This document shows, in pieces, positions 8,791 to 17,368 of a stretch of DNA of 64,000 bases. How positions within the stretch are numbered: the stretch's first letter is position 1; every line of letters starts with the position of its first letter. Under the pieces are notes generated by a model. The model saw nothing but the letters and a program-made list of their open reading frames with translations. It made no database searches and was not told where the DNA came from. The stretch is from Pseudomonas sichuanensis (GTDB taxonomy: Bacteria; Pseudomonadota; Gammaproteobacteria; Pseudomonadales; Pseudomonadaceae): NCBI RefSeq assembly GCF_003231305.1, contig NZ_QKVM01000020.1, positions 33,896 to 97,895 of the forward strand, written 5' to 3'. Both the position numbers and the translations under genes were made by a program.

Positions 8791-10407
8791 ATGACAACGC
8801 CCTCGATGGTCAGCCAGGATGCGCTGCCCAAGCTCGACGCCCGCCCGCAACTGTCCCACCGCCCCGGCCGGGCCACCCTGGCATTGTTCTTCGGCCTGCT
8901 GCTGGCCGGCCTTGCCTATACCTTCTGGAGCCTCAAACAGGACGTCAGCGCCAGCGGCACGGTAGTCACCACGGTGACCCCTTTCCTGCTCCTGGGCCTG
9001 GCGCTGCTGATCGCCCTGGGCTTCGAGTTCGTCAACGGTTTCCACGACACCGCCAACGCCGTGGCAACGGTGATCTACACCCACTCGCTACCGGCACCGG
9101 TGGCGGTGGTCTGGTCGGGACTGTGCAACTTCCTCGGCGTGCTGCTCTCCAGCGGCGCCGTGGCGTTCGGCATCATCGCCCTGCTGCCGGTGGAGCTGAT
9201 CCTGCAGGTGGGCTCCACCGCGGGCTTTGCCATGGTCTTCTCGCTGCTGCTGGCGGCGATCATCTGGAACCTGGGCACCTGGTGGCTGGGGCTTCCGGCC
9301 TCCTCGTCGCACACGTTGATCGGCTCGATCATCGGCGTGGGCGTGGCCAACGCCTTGATGCACGGGCGCGACGGCACCAGCGGTGTGGATTGGGGCCAGG
9401 CCAGCAAGGTCGGCTATGCCCTGCTGTTCTCGCCGCTGATCGGCTTCGCCTGCGCCGCCCTGCTGCTGCTCGCCCTGCGCGCGCTGGTCAAACGGCGTGA
9501 GTTGTACCAGGCGCCGCAGGGCCAGACGCCACCGCCGTGGTGGATACGCGGGGTACTGATCCTCACCTGCACCGGCGTTTCGTTCGCCCACGGCTCCAAC
9601 GACGGGCAGAAAGGCATGGGCCTGATCATGTTGATCCTGGTCGGCACCCTGCCGATGGCCTACGCCCTGAACAAGACCATGCCCAGCGAGCAGGCCCTGC
9701 AGTTCTCGGCCGTGGCCGAGGTGACCCGCCAGGCTCTGGTACGCGGCGCGCCGCAACCGCCCCCGGCCGATCCGCGGCAAGTCCTGACCAGCTTTATCAG
9801 CGAGCCCAAGGCCAGCCCGGAGCTGGTGCCCGCCCTGGCAGCGCTGACCGGCATGATCGGTGAAGAGGTCAAGGGTTATGGCTCGCTCAACCGGGTGCCA
9901 GCCGAGGCCATGGCCAACGTGCGCAACGACATGTACCTGACCAGCGAAGCCATTCGCCTGATCGACAAGAACGCGCTGGTGGCGTTCGACGCCGACACCG
10001 CCCGCCATGTGCAACTGTTCAAGCGCCAGCTGGACGATGCCACTCGCTACATCCCGCTGTGGGTCAAGGTGGCGGTGGCCATCGCCCTGGGCCTGGGCAC
10101 CATGGTCGGCTGGCGGCGCATCGTGGTGACGGTGGGTGAAAAGATCGGCAAGACCCACCTGAGCTATGCCCAGGGGGCGTCGGCGGAGGTGGTGGCGATG
10201 TGCACCATTGGCGCGGCGGACATGTTCGGGCTGCCAGTCTCGACCACCCATGTGCTGAGCTCGGGCGTAGCCGGGACCATGGTTGCCAACGGCTCGGGGG
10301 TTCAGAAGCGGACGCTGATCAACCTGCTGATGGCCTGGGTGCTGACCTTGCCGGCGGCGATGGTGTTGGCGGGCAGCCTGTACTGGCTTCTGAATCAGAT
10401 TTTCTAG
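8791..10407 (+). CDS. Inorganic phosphate transporter, Pit/PHO4 family
   Basis: A 538-residue inner-membrane proton/phosphate symporter. Both inverted PHO4 signatures are present: GFEFVNGFHDTANAVATVIYT near residue 75 and VSFAHGSNDGQKGMGLIML near residue 265. About ten hydrophobic segments flank a hydrophilic central region (about residues 310-420). The start MTTPSMVSQDAL follows GGAGCCTCC at a suitable distance. Metal-phosphate uptake is a known side activity of this family. A REP pair begins 12 bases after the stop. Confidence 0.93.
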   Translation: MTTPSMVSQDALPKLDARPQLSHRPGRATLALFFGLLLAGLAYTFWSLKQDVSASGTVVTTVTPFLLLGLALLIALGFEFVNGFHDTANAVATVIYTHSLPAPVAVVWSGLCNFLGVLLSSGAVAFGIIALLPVELILQVGSTAGFAMVFSLLLAAIIWNLGTWWLGLPASSSHTLIGSIIGVGVANALMHGRDGTSGVDWGQASKVGYALLFSPLIGFACAALLLLALRALVKRRELYQAPQGQTPPPWWIRGVLILTCTGVSFAHGSNDGQKGMGLIMLILVGTLPMAYALNKTMPSEQALQFSAVAEVTRQALVRGAPQPPPADPRQVLTSFISEPKASPELVPALAALTGMIGEEVKGYGSLNRVPAEAMANVRNDMYLTSEAIRLIDKNALVAFDADTARHVQLFKRQLDDATRYIPLWVKVAVAIALGLGTMVGWRRIVVTVGEKIGKTHLSYAQGASAEVVAMCTIGAADMFGLPVSTTHVLSSGVAGTMVANGSGVQKRTLINLLMAWVLTLPAAMVLAGSLYWLLNQIF

Positions 10408-10418
10408 CCTGAAACAGA

Positions 10419-10499
10419 GAACCTGTGGGAGCGGGTTTACCTGCGAATGCGATGGCGAATGCCCACCGTCTTCGCGGGCAAACCCGCTCCCACAGGTTC
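10419..10499. repeat. REP inverted pair between pit and the GST gene
   Basis: GAACCTGTGGGAGCGGGTTT (10419-10438) is repeated in reverse orientation at 10480-10499, with the TTCGCGGG head of the TAAA/CAAA-type REP in the second copy and a diverged CTGCGAA in the first. It lies between two convergent genes, the usual REP location, and could act as a terminator. Confidence 0.9.
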
Positions 10500-10511
10500 A
10501 GCAATGCCCGT

Positions 10512-11207
10512 TCAACCGGGGATTTTCAGGCCACGCTGAACGGCAGGCCGTTCGAGGAAGCTGGCCAGCACCCGCTGCACCTCCTTGAACTCATCGAAGC
10601 CCACCAGGTCACGGGCGTTGTAGCGCTCCACCAGGTTGCGCACCCAGGGGAAGATGGCGATGTCAGCGATGCTGTATGCGTCGACCATCCATTCGCGGCC
10701 TTGCAGGTGCCGGTCCAGCACGCCCAGCAAACGCTTCGACTCGTTGACGTAACGGTCGCGCGGGCGCTTGTCTTCGTAATCCTTGCCGGCGAAGAAATGG
10801 AAGAAGCCCACCTGGCCGAACATCGGCCCGATGCCGCCCATCTGGAACATCAACCACTGGATCGTCTGGTAGCGCTGGGCCGGGTCCTGGCTGAGCAACT
10901 GGCCGCTCTTTTCGGCCAGGTACTGCAGGATCGCGCCGGACTCGAACAACGCCAGCGGTTTGCCGCCTGGACCATCGGGGTCGAGAATCGCCGGGATCTT
11001 GTTGTTGGCGCTCAGCGAAATGAATTCGGGGCTCAGTTGGTCATCGCTGTCGAAGCTGACCTTGTGCGGCTCGTAGGCCAGGCCGATTTCCTCCAGCATG
11101 ATCGACACCTTGACGCCATTTGGCGTGGGCAGCGAATACAGCTGCAGGCGCTCGGGGTGTTGCGCCGGCCACTTGCGGGTGATGGGGAATGCGCTCAGAT
11201 CGGTCAT
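10512..11207 (-). CDS. Glutathione S-transferase, YfcG/YghU-like
   Basis: A 231-residue two-domain GST. The N-terminal thioredoxin-like domain shows LYSLPTPNGVKVSIMLEEI and NNKIPAILDPDGPGG, followed by the glutathione-binding LFESGAILQYLAEKSG. The C-terminal helical domain contains WLMFQMGGIGPMFGQ and the N-capping SIADIAIFPW. The TPNG motif with a nearby Asn matches YfcG/YghU enzymes, which act as glutathione-dependent disulfide reductases. I start it at 11207 (MTDLSAFPITRKW). The physiological substrate is not known. Confidence 0.9.
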   Translation of the reverse strand: MTDLSAFPITRKWPAQHPERLQLYSLPTPNGVKVSIMLEEIGLAYEPHKVSFDSDDQLSPEFISLSANNKIPAILDPDGPGGKPLALFESGAILQYLAEKSGQLLSQDPAQRYQTIQWLMFQMGGIGPMFGQVGFFHFFAGKDYEDKRPRDRYVNESKRLLGVLDRHLQGREWMVDAYSIADIAIFPWVRNLVERYNARDLVGFDEFKEVQRVLASFLERPAVQRGLKIPG

Positions 11208-11312
11208 GCTCGGTCCCTGCAATCGTGGAAACGATCACTGTAGGGACAGCGCTGCGGTTTGACCATCGCAGCGTGCCGGATGGCGCAGCCGGGGGGCTGC
11301 GCCGGCGCTTCA

Positions 11313-12077
11313 TCAGAAGCGTGGCGCGACGGCCTCGGCGCCCCTGGAGATCACCACCTCGACGCGTCGATTGAGCTGGCGTGACTGCGCCGTGGCGTTG
11401 CTGGCCACCGGATACTCCTTGCCGTAACCGGCGCTTTTGATGCGCTGCGCAGCCACACCCTGACGGCGCAGCGCATTGGCCACCGCGTCAGCCCGGTGCT
11501 CGGACAGTCGCTGGTTGAGGGCATCGCTGCCGGTGGCGTCGGTGAAACCCTCTACCAGCACCTTGCGCTCAGGGTTCGCCTGCAGGTACGCAGCCAGTTC
11601 CTGGATGTTGTAGTGGCTGCGGCCGTTCAGCTCGGCCTTGCCGGTCTGGAACAGCACGTCACCGAAGGTCACCACATCGCCGCGTGCACTCGGCTTGGCC
11701 TTGAGCGCGTTGAGCTGTGCGGTGCGTGCATCCAGGCGGGCCTGGGTTCGCTCAAGTTCGACACGCTTGAGCGCGGCATCGGTGTTGCGCAGGTCGATGG
11801 TCTGTTCAGCAAACTCGATCTGCCGACCAGCCAGCGTGGCCAGGCGCTCGACCTCGGCGGATTTGCGGTCCTTGAGCGAGGCCGACTCGGCTTTGCCCAG
11901 GGCGGTATAGGCGTCCTGGGTTTCCAGCGCGGCGAGACGGCTTGCCTCGGGTTTGCCTTGCAACACCGAGTAGGCTTCGCGCGCTTCAAGCAACGTGGGG
12001 TTTTCCGGCGTGGTGCCGCAGCCGGCCAGCATCAGGCCAAGAAGCGACACAGCGGGCAGCAGGTAGACTTTGGACAT
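11313..12077 (-). CDS. OmpA-family peptidoglycan-associated lipoprotein with coiled-coil stalk
   Basis: A 254-residue outer-membrane lipoprotein. The lipobox LAGC gives lipidation at Cys20. Residues ~30-130 are charged, alanine-rich and helical, resembling the DUF4398 coiled-coil stalk. The OmpA-C peptidoglycan-binding domain occupies about 135-250, with GDVLFQTGKAELNGRS, VEGFTDATGSDALNQRLSEHRA and a final SRQLNRRVEVVI. It starts 11 bases after the stop of the DUF4398 lipoprotein gene and surely shares its operon. The pair probably anchors the outer membrane to the wall; any specific role is inferred. Confidence 0.9.
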   Translation of the reverse strand: MSKVYLLPAVSLLGLMLAGCGTTPENPTLLEAREAYSVLQGKPEASRLAALETQDAYTALGKAESASLKDRKSAEVERLATLAGRQIEFAEQTIDLRNTDAALKRVELERTQARLDARTAQLNALKAKPSARGDVVTFGDVLFQTGKAELNGRSHYNIQELAAYLQANPERKVLVEGFTDATGSDALNQRLSEHRADAVANALRRQGVAAQRIKSAGYGKEYPVASNATAQSRQLNRRVEVVISRGAEAVAPRF

Positions 12078-12088
12078 GGTCACTTCCT

Positions 12089-12478
12089 TCAATGAACGGA
12101 TTCGGCAGTCGGGCTGTCAGGAGCATCAAGGATCTCCTGCTTGAGCACTTCGATCCCCTTGCGGGCGACCTCCAGCTGCTCTCTGGCCTTGAGCGCCTGC
12201 GCCTTGCGCTCGGCTACGCGCGCGTCTGCCCTCGCCCCTTCGGCCAGGGTGCGGGCCTGTTCGAACTTCTTCTCACCCAGGGCCCGGTCCAGGGCACTCA
12301 TCTTGTCCTGGGCGGCGCGCATCTCCACCGGGGCATATTGGGTGGCTTCGGCGGCGACGGCGCGGTTGACCGCACTGCGGGCCAGTTCGATCTGCTCATT
12401 GGGAACGGTCACGCTGGCGCAGCCGCTCATGATCATGAGCAGGCCGACAAGCGACAAGGTCTTGCAGTTGAAACGCAT
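12089..12478 (-). CDS. DUF4398 lipoprotein
   Basis: A 129-residue lipoprotein with lipobox MSGC (Cys20) after a typical signal sequence (TLSLVGLLMIMSGC). The mature part is a predicted long coiled coil (LARSAVNRAVAAEATQYAPVEM, AQDKMSALDRALGEKKFEQA) matching DUF4398. It is the first gene of a two-gene operon with the OmpA-like lipoprotein, whose own stalk resembles it, so the two may pair. The start at 12478 is preceded by AAAGGAGCC. The open frame upstream is not plausible coding sequence. Confidence 0.88.
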   Translation of the reverse strand: MRFNCKTLSLVGLLMIMSGCASVTVPNEQIELARSAVNRAVAAEATQYAPVEMRAAQDKMSALDRALGEKKFEQARTLAEGARADARVAERKAQALKAREQLEVARKGIEVLKQEILDAPDSPTAESVH

Positions 12479-12677
12479 GGAATAGGCTCCTTTGATGCGC
12501 TCGCGAATCTGCGGCCACCGGCGTCGGTGACCACAGGCAGTTGATGAACAGACAGCCTGATCTGGAAACGACGCAAGACTATTGCCGCGAAGCTGACGGC
12601 CAAATAGGACTTTTCCCAGCCACCCTGTCGGCTTTTTCAACAACTGCTTCGGCACAGGCCCTATGCCGGACGGCAAA

Positions 12678-12726
12678 ACGCCTGAACGGCGCACGCCCAC
12701 GTTTGGGGCGAGCACCGTTCAGGCGT
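12678..12726 (-). terminator. Terminator of the thioesterase gene
   Basis: CGCCTGAACGG pairs perfectly with CCGTTCAGGCG, with an inner CGCCC/GGGCG stem. Read on the minus strand the hairpin is followed by TTTT, which fits termination of the thioesterase gene ending at 12761. Confidence 0.7.
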
Positions 12727-12760
12727 CTACTGGCAAAAATGCTAGGTGAACGGCCTGTTG

Positions 12761-13258
12761 TCAGGCCTGGCCGTGTGCCTTGAGCTTGAGTTTTTCGGTG
12801 TCCACCCGCACGAACACCGAGTCGGCGGTGACGGTCAGGACATCACCCGCCCAGACCTCGCAGATGACCCGCGTCTTGCGCCCGACTTCGCCCTCCACGC
12901 GGGCCTTGAGCAACAGCTCCACGCCCATCGGGGTCGGTTTCAGGTAGTTGAGCCCGAGGCTCCCGGTGACGCAATCGATACGCGGCAGGCTGCCCGCCTC
13001 GCGACCCTCGGCACGGTAGTGGTAGGCCATGGCGGTCCAGTTGGAGTGGCAGTCGACCAGCATGGCCAGCAAGCCGCCGTAAACCAGGCCGGGCCAGCCG
13101 ATGAAGGTTTCATCCGGTGCATGCCGGCACAACAGGTGGATGCCGTCGGCATCCCAGTGGCTTTGCAGGTGCAAGCCGGAGGGGTGGGCGCTACCGCAGC
13201 CGTAGCAAGTGCCGTCGGGTGCGGCGAGGGCCTGGAGGGAGAGCATCTGATGGTTCAT
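12761..13258 (-). CDS. PaaI-type hotdog-fold thioesterase
   Basis: A 165-residue acyl-CoA thioesterase-like protein. The hotdog core is visible in FIGWPGLVYGGLLAMLVDCHSNWTAMAY, with the conserved G-G-x-(x)-A/L-D pattern, and in TGSLGLNYLKPTPMGVELLLKARV. An N-terminal CYGCGSAHPSGLHL motif, common in this subgroup, may bind metal. The substrate is unknown. It is the single gene before a good minus-strand terminator. Confidence 0.85.
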   Translation of the reverse strand: MNHQMLSLQALAAPDGTCYGCGSAHPSGLHLQSHWDADGIHLLCRHAPDETFIGWPGLVYGGLLAMLVDCHSNWTAMAYHYRAEGREAGSLPRIDCVTGSLGLNYLKPTPMGVELLLKARVEGEVGRKTRVICEVWAGDVLTVTADSVFVRVDTEKLKLKAHGQA

Positions 13259-13279
13259 ACGCAGCCTGTGCTTGTTGGA

Positions 13280-13302
13280 ATGGGGGCGCGAAACGCCCCC
13301 AT
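13280..13302 (-). terminator. Hairpin after the amino-acid permease gene
   Basis: ATGGGGGCG and CGCCCCCAT form a 9-base stem with loop CGAAA, 14 bases past the permease stop and just before the thioesterase start. The T-run is poor, so termination may be partial. Confidence 0.5.
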
Positions 13303-13315
13303 TAAAGCAGAAACA

Positions 13316-14698
13316 TCAAGCCGTCTGCGCCACCGCCCTGCCGCGCTTCTGGGTCAGCGAAACCAGCAGGATGAACAAGGTCACCCCGGCGGTCATCAGC
13401 GTTTCATAGCGGTAGGCATCGCTGAACAGCATGTAGCCCAGCACCATCACGATGGTGCCGATCACCAGCCAGGTCAGCCACGGGAACAGCCACATCTTCA
13501 GCTCCAGCGGCCGCCCTTCACGCTCGGCACGGGCACGCATGCGCAACTGCGAAACGGCGATCACCAGGTACACCAGCAACGCGATGGCGCCAGTAGTCGA
13601 GAGCAGGAAGCCGAACACCTTGCCGGGGAACACATAGTTGACCAGGCAGCCAGCGAAGCCTGCCAGGGTCGAGAGGATCACCGCCACGGTCGGCACGCCA
13701 GCACCCGAGATGCGCTTGGTCATGCTCAGCGCCTGGCCACGGGCCCCCAGGGAGTACAGCATCCGCGAAGCGGTATAGAGGCCGGAGTTCATGCAACTGG
13801 TCACTGCCACCAACACCACCAGGTCAACCAGCAGCTTGGCCCCGGGCACATTGAGCACCTCGAGCACGCGCTGGAACGAACCCACGGCTTTCAAGGCAGG
13901 GTCGTTCCAGGCCACCAGCGACACCACCAGGAAGATCGATGCCAGGTAGAAGATCGCAATACGGTACACCACCAGGTTGGTAGCGCGGCGGATCTTGTCT
14001 TTCGGATTGGCGGTCTCGTCGGCGGCGATGGTGACGATCTCGGCGCCGAAGAACGAGAAGATGGTGATCAGCACGCCACCCAGCACGGTGCCGAAGCCGT
14101 TGGGCATGAAGCCACCGTGGTCCCACAGGCGGCTCACCCCGGAAACCTCGGCCAGCGGCCAGAAGCCGAACACCGCCAGGCTGCAGACCACGATGAAGGC
14201 AATGATCGCAACCACTTTCACCAGCGCAAACCAGTACTCGAAGGCACCGAAGTTCTTCACGCTGACCAGGTTGGTACCCGACAGCACGACCATGATCAGG
14301 AAGGCGAACAGCCAGGACGGCACGCCCGGGAAGTAGGCGTGCAGGATGTCGGCGCCGGCAATCGCCTCGACCGGAATGATCAGCACCCAGAACCACCAGT
14401 ACAGCCAACCGATGGTGAAGCCTGCCCAAGGGCCGATGGCCTCGGAGGCGTAGGTGGAGAACGAACCGCTGTTGGGGTTGGCGATAGCCATTTCGCCGAG
14501 CATGCGCATCACCAGCAGCACCAGCAAGCCGGTCATGGCATAGGAGATGAGAATGGCCGGGCCGGCGGTGGCGATGGCGTTGGAGGAGCCGATGAACAGC
14601 CCGGCGCCGATGATGCCGGCGATGGAAATCATCGAGACCTGACGGGAGGTCAGGCCGTGTTGCAGGGAACGCTGTTTCTTATTTTCTGGCGATGCCAT
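13316..14698 (-). CDS. Amino-acid permease, GabP/APC family
   Basis: A 460-residue inner-membrane amino-acid transporter of the APC superfamily, similar in layout to the 4-aminobutyrate permease GabP. The first membrane helix carries SMISIAGIIGAGLFIGSS, and the IPVEAIAGADILHAYFPG and FFGAEIVTIAADET segments are typical. About 12 hydrophobic helices are seen. The start at 14698 has CGAGGG seven bases upstream. It diverges from a LysR gene beyond which lies an aminotransferase; the same ATTC-N7-GAAT dyad precedes both transcription units, so its substrate may be that aminotransferase's substrate (inference). The symbol is left blank because GabP and other family members cannot be told apart here. 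Confidence 0.88.
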   Translation of the reverse strand: MASPENKKQRSLQHGLTSRQVSMISIAGIIGAGLFIGSSNAIATAGPAILISYAMTGLLVLLVMRMLGEMAIANPNSGSFSTYASEAIGPWAGFTIGWLYWWFWVLIIPVEAIAGADILHAYFPGVPSWLFAFLIMVVLSGTNLVSVKNFGAFEYWFALVKVVAIIAFIVVCSLAVFGFWPLAEVSGVSRLWDHGGFMPNGFGTVLGGVLITIFSFFGAEIVTIAADETANPKDKIRRATNLVVYRIAIFYLASIFLVVSLVAWNDPALKAVGSFQRVLEVLNVPGAKLLVDLVVLVAVTSCMNSGLYTASRMLYSLGARGQALSMTKRISGAGVPTVAVILSTLAGFAGCLVNYVFPGKVFGFLLSTTGAIALLVYLVIAVSQLRMRARAEREGRPLELKMWLFPWLTWLVIGTIVMVLGYMLFSDAYRYETLMTAGVTLFILLVSLTQKRGRAVAQTA

Positions 14699-14900
14699 GG
14701 GGAACCCTCGAATGGGTCGGCCGTTGCAAGGACGGCTGAAAGTTGGAGCAGAATTCAGTAAGTCGCAGGTGCTCGTTGTTGTTCTTGTAAACGCCGGTCG
14801 TGGTTTTGCCCTCCTCTTCGCACTACCGGTTGTCATCGTTGATCCAGGTCAGTATTAATCTATAGGGACGGGTCAACAAACGACCTTTTCGAAGCACATC

Positions 14901-14915
14901 ATTCTATTTGGGAAT
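14901..14915. promoter_or_regulatory. LysR-type operator candidate, copy 1 (ATTC-N7-GAAT)
   Basis: ATTCTATTTGGGAAT is a T-N11-A dyad typical of LysR binding sites. It lies between the divergent permease and LysR genes, 37 bases before the LysR start. The same half-sites with the same spacing recur at 16047 before the aminotransferase. Confidence 0.6.
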
Positions 14916-14951
14916 GAATTCCTTCCTTTTTTGCCGGGTAGCGCCTTCGCC

Positions 14952-15848
14952 ATGTCCAAACGCCTGATGCCGTCCACCACCGCCCTGCAGTGCTTCGAGG
15001 CCGCCGCCCGCCACCTGAGTTTCACCCGCGCGGCGCAGGAACTGCACCTGACCCAGAGCGCGGTCAGCAAGCAGGTGGCGCAGCTCGAGGACATGCTTGC
15101 CCACCCGCTGTTCCAGCGCATTCGCCGACGCCTGCACCTCACTCCGGCAGGGGCGCTGTACCTCACCGAGGTGAACAAGATCCTCACCCAGATCGACATC
15201 TCCAGCCGCTACATCCTCAGCTACGGCGACGAGACCGAGGTGCTGCGCATCGCCACCCAGCCGACCTTCGGTGCACGCTGGCTGGTGCCCCGGCTCAAGG
15301 GTTTTGGTGAGCGGCACCCGCGCATCCACCTGGACATCCGCAACGAGCTGGAACCGTTCGACCTGGTGCAGGCCAAGGCCGACGTGGCGTTTTTCTTTGG
15401 CCAGGGCACCTGGCCGGGGGCGACCTGCATCGAGCTGTTCAGCGAGGAGGTGGTGCCGGTGTGCGCCCCTGGCCTGGTGGCCCGACAGCGTTTCAGTAGC
15501 GCCCAGATGCTCACCGAGCACCGTCTGCTGCAATGCGCCTCGCGCCCGGAGGCCTGGCACGAGTGGTTCCTGGGGCTGGGGCTGCACAGCCAGAACAGCT
15601 ACCACGGGCCGCGTTTCGACACGTTCTACCTGTGCATTCGCGCCGCCATCGCCGGCTGCGGCATTGCCCTGATCCCACGCTATCTGGTGGCCGAGGAACT
15701 GAGCGAGGGCAAGCTGGTGGTGGCCTGGGACCACCCGGTGGCCAGCAATGGGCGGCACTTCATGGCGCATGCCGAGCATGCGGCCGAGGTGCCTAAGGTA
15801 CGGGCCTTTGTGCAATGGATTCGCGAGCGGGTGGCTGAAGAGGGTTAG
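14952..15848 (+). CDS. LysR-family transcriptional regulator (GcvA-like)
   Basis: A 298-residue LysR regulator. The N-terminal winged helix-turn-helix reads TTALQCFEAAARHLSFTRAA, then LTQSAVSKQVAQLEDMLAHPLFQR, a GcvA-like pattern. The C-terminal effector domain spans about 95-295 and includes FGARWLVPRLKGFGERHPRIHLDI. The ATG at 14952 (MSKRLMPSTTALQ) is chosen; a second ATG five codons later is possible. Divergent from the permease and followed by the aminotransferase, it is the likely regulator of both, supported by dyads at 14901 and 16047. Confidence 0.92.
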   Translation: MSKRLMPSTTALQCFEAAARHLSFTRAAQELHLTQSAVSKQVAQLEDMLAHPLFQRIRRRLHLTPAGALYLTEVNKILTQIDISSRYILSYGDETEVLRIATQPTFGARWLVPRLKGFGERHPRIHLDIRNELEPFDLVQAKADVAFFFGQGTWPGATCIELFSEEVVPVCAPGLVARQRFSSAQMLTEHRLLQCASRPEAWHEWFLGLGLHSQNSYHGPRFDTFYLCIRAAIAGCGIALIPRYLVAEELSEGKLVVAWDHPVASNGRHFMAHAEHAAEVPKVRAFVQWIRERVAEEG

Positions 15849-15867
15849 GTTCTGTACGAAAAGTTTT

Positions 15868-15997
15868 GTGGGAGCGGGCTTGCCCCGCGATGGAATGCGA
15901 GGCGCTCCTGTACCCGCTATCAAATTGTGTCAAAGACGCCGCGAATTCAGGCTTGACTGCCGCGTTGCGGCAGATCGCGGGGCAAGCCCGCTCCCAC
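15868..15997. repeat. REP inverted pair between LysR and the aminotransferase gene
   Basis: GTGGGAGCGGGCTTGCCCCG (15868 onward, to 15892) recurs inverted at 15974-15997, with a spacer of about 80 bases. This is the GCAAG variant of the REP core. Confidence 0.9.
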
Positions 15998-16046
15998 GCC
16001 CCAGAACCCTTACTTCAAGAATTGGAGGAATGATCGCAATCCGATA

Positions 16047-16061
16047 ATTCGTTTGCGGAAT
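16047..16061. promoter_or_regulatory. LysR-type operator candidate, copy 2 (ATTC-N7-GAAT)
   Basis: ATTCGTTTGCGGAAT matches the half-sites and spacing of the dyad at 14901 and lies 54 bases before the aminotransferase start. Flanking bases extend the symmetry (ATA on the left, ATAT on the right). It is a probable site for the adjacent LysR protein. Confidence 0.6.
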
Positions 16062-16114
16062 ATATCCCCGGCACGCTTCGATAGTCAGTAATTCGAACAA
16101 CAGGCCGCGTGCAC

Positions 16115-17365
16115 ATGAATCAGGAAAGTATCAGCCAGTCCATCGCCATCGTTCACCCGATTACACTTTCCCATGGCCGTAACGCCGAAGTCTGGGATAC
16201 CGCCGGCAAACGTTATATCGACTTTGTCGGTGGCATTGGCGTGCTCAATCTGGGCCACTGCAACCCGGCGGTGGTCGAGGCGATCCAGTTGCAGGCCACG
16301 CGCCTGACCCACTATGCGTTCAACGCCGCCCCCCATGGCCCGTACCTGGAGCTGATGGAGCGCTTGCGCCAGTTCGTGCCGGTCAGCTACCCCTTGGCGG
16401 GCATGCTCACCAACAGTGGCGCGGAGGCGGCGGAAAATGCCCTGAAGGTGGCCCGTGGCGCCACCGGCAAGCGCGCCATCATCGCCTTCGACGGCGGCTT
16501 CCATGGCCGCACCCTGGCCACCCTCAACCTCAACGGCAAGGTCGCGCCCTACAAGCAACGCGTGGGCGAGCTGCCCGGCCCGGTCTACCACCTGCCCTAC
16601 CCCAGTGCCGACACCGGGGTCACCTGCGAGCAGGCGCTCAAGGCCATGGAGCGGCTGTTCAGCGTTGAACTGGCGGTGGAGGACGTGGCGGCCTTCATCT
16701 TCGAGCCGGTGCAGGGGGAAGGCGGCTTCCTCGCCCTGGACCCGATATTTGCCCAGGCGCTGCGGCGCTTCTGCGACGAGCACGGGATCCTGGTCATCAT
16801 CGACGAGATCCAGTCGGGCTTCGGCCGTACCGGGCAACGTTTTGCATTCCCCCGCCTGGGCATCGAGCCCGACTTGCTGCTGCTGGCCAAGAGCATCGCC
16901 GGCGGCATGCCGCTGGGTGCGGTGGTCGGCCGCAGGGAAATCATCGATGCGCTGCCCAAGGGCGGACTGGGCGGGACCTACTCGGGCAACCCGATCGCCT
17001 GTGCAGCGGCACTGGCGAGCCTGGCGCAGATGACCGACGCCAACCTGGCCACCTGGGGCGAACGCCAGGAACAGGCCATCGTCGCGCGCCATGCACGCTG
17101 GAAAACCTCAGGGGTGTGCGCTGCGCTCGGGCGCCTGACCGGCACCGGCGCCATGCGCGGCATCGAACTGCTCAATGCCGACGGCAGCCCGGCGCCAGCG
17201 GTGCTGGCCAAGGTGCTGGAAGCGGCGCGTAACAAGGGGCTGCTGCTGATGCCGAGTGGCAAGGCGCGGCACATCATCCGCCTGCTGGCACCGCTGACCA
17301 TCGAGCCACAGGTGCTCGAGGAAGGGCTGGATATCCTCGAGCAGTGCCTGGCGGAACTGGGCTGA
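16115..17365 (+). CDS. Class III PLP-dependent aminotransferase (4-aminobutyrate / 2-aminoadipate type)
   Basis: A 416-residue cytoplasmic omega-aminotransferase. It shows the PLP phosphate-binding SGAEAAENALK (101-111), the FHGRTLATL loop, EPVQGEGGF, the pyridine-N-binding Asp230 in IIDEIQSGFGRTG, and Schiff-base Lys259 in LLAKSIAGGMPLGAV. Family members transaminate 4-aminobutyrate, 5-aminovalerate or 2-aminoadipate. The position close to fusA2 and aceA matches, from memory, the P. putida gene assigned to 2-aminoadipate transamination in lysine breakdown, so that is my first guess. The ATG at 16115 is preferred over a GTG two codons earlier. The nearby LysR and permease genes support a catabolic unit. 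Confidence 0.9.
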   Translation: MNQESISQSIAIVHPITLSHGRNAEVWDTAGKRYIDFVGGIGVLNLGHCNPAVVEAIQLQATRLTHYAFNAAPHGPYLELMERLRQFVPVSYPLAGMLTNSGAEAAENALKVARGATGKRAIIAFDGGFHGRTLATLNLNGKVAPYKQRVGELPGPVYHLPYPSADTGVTCEQALKAMERLFSVELAVEDVAAFIFEPVQGEGGFLALDPIFAQALRRFCDEHGILVIIDEIQSGFGRTGQRFAFPRLGIEPDLLLLAKSIAGGMPLGAVVGRREIIDALPKGGLGGTYSGNPIACAAALASLAQMTDANLATWGERQEQAIVARHARWKTSGVCAALGRLTGTGAMRGIELLNADGSPAPAVLAKVLEAARNKGLLLMPSGKARHIIRLLAPLTIEPQVLEEGLDILEQCLAELG

Positions 17366-17368
17366 GGC

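Noticed and set aside
12746..14761. A 671-codon plus-strand open frame
   Set aside because: It is antisense to the thioesterase and permease genes, with His/Gln-rich composition of a GC-rich shadow frame and no family match.
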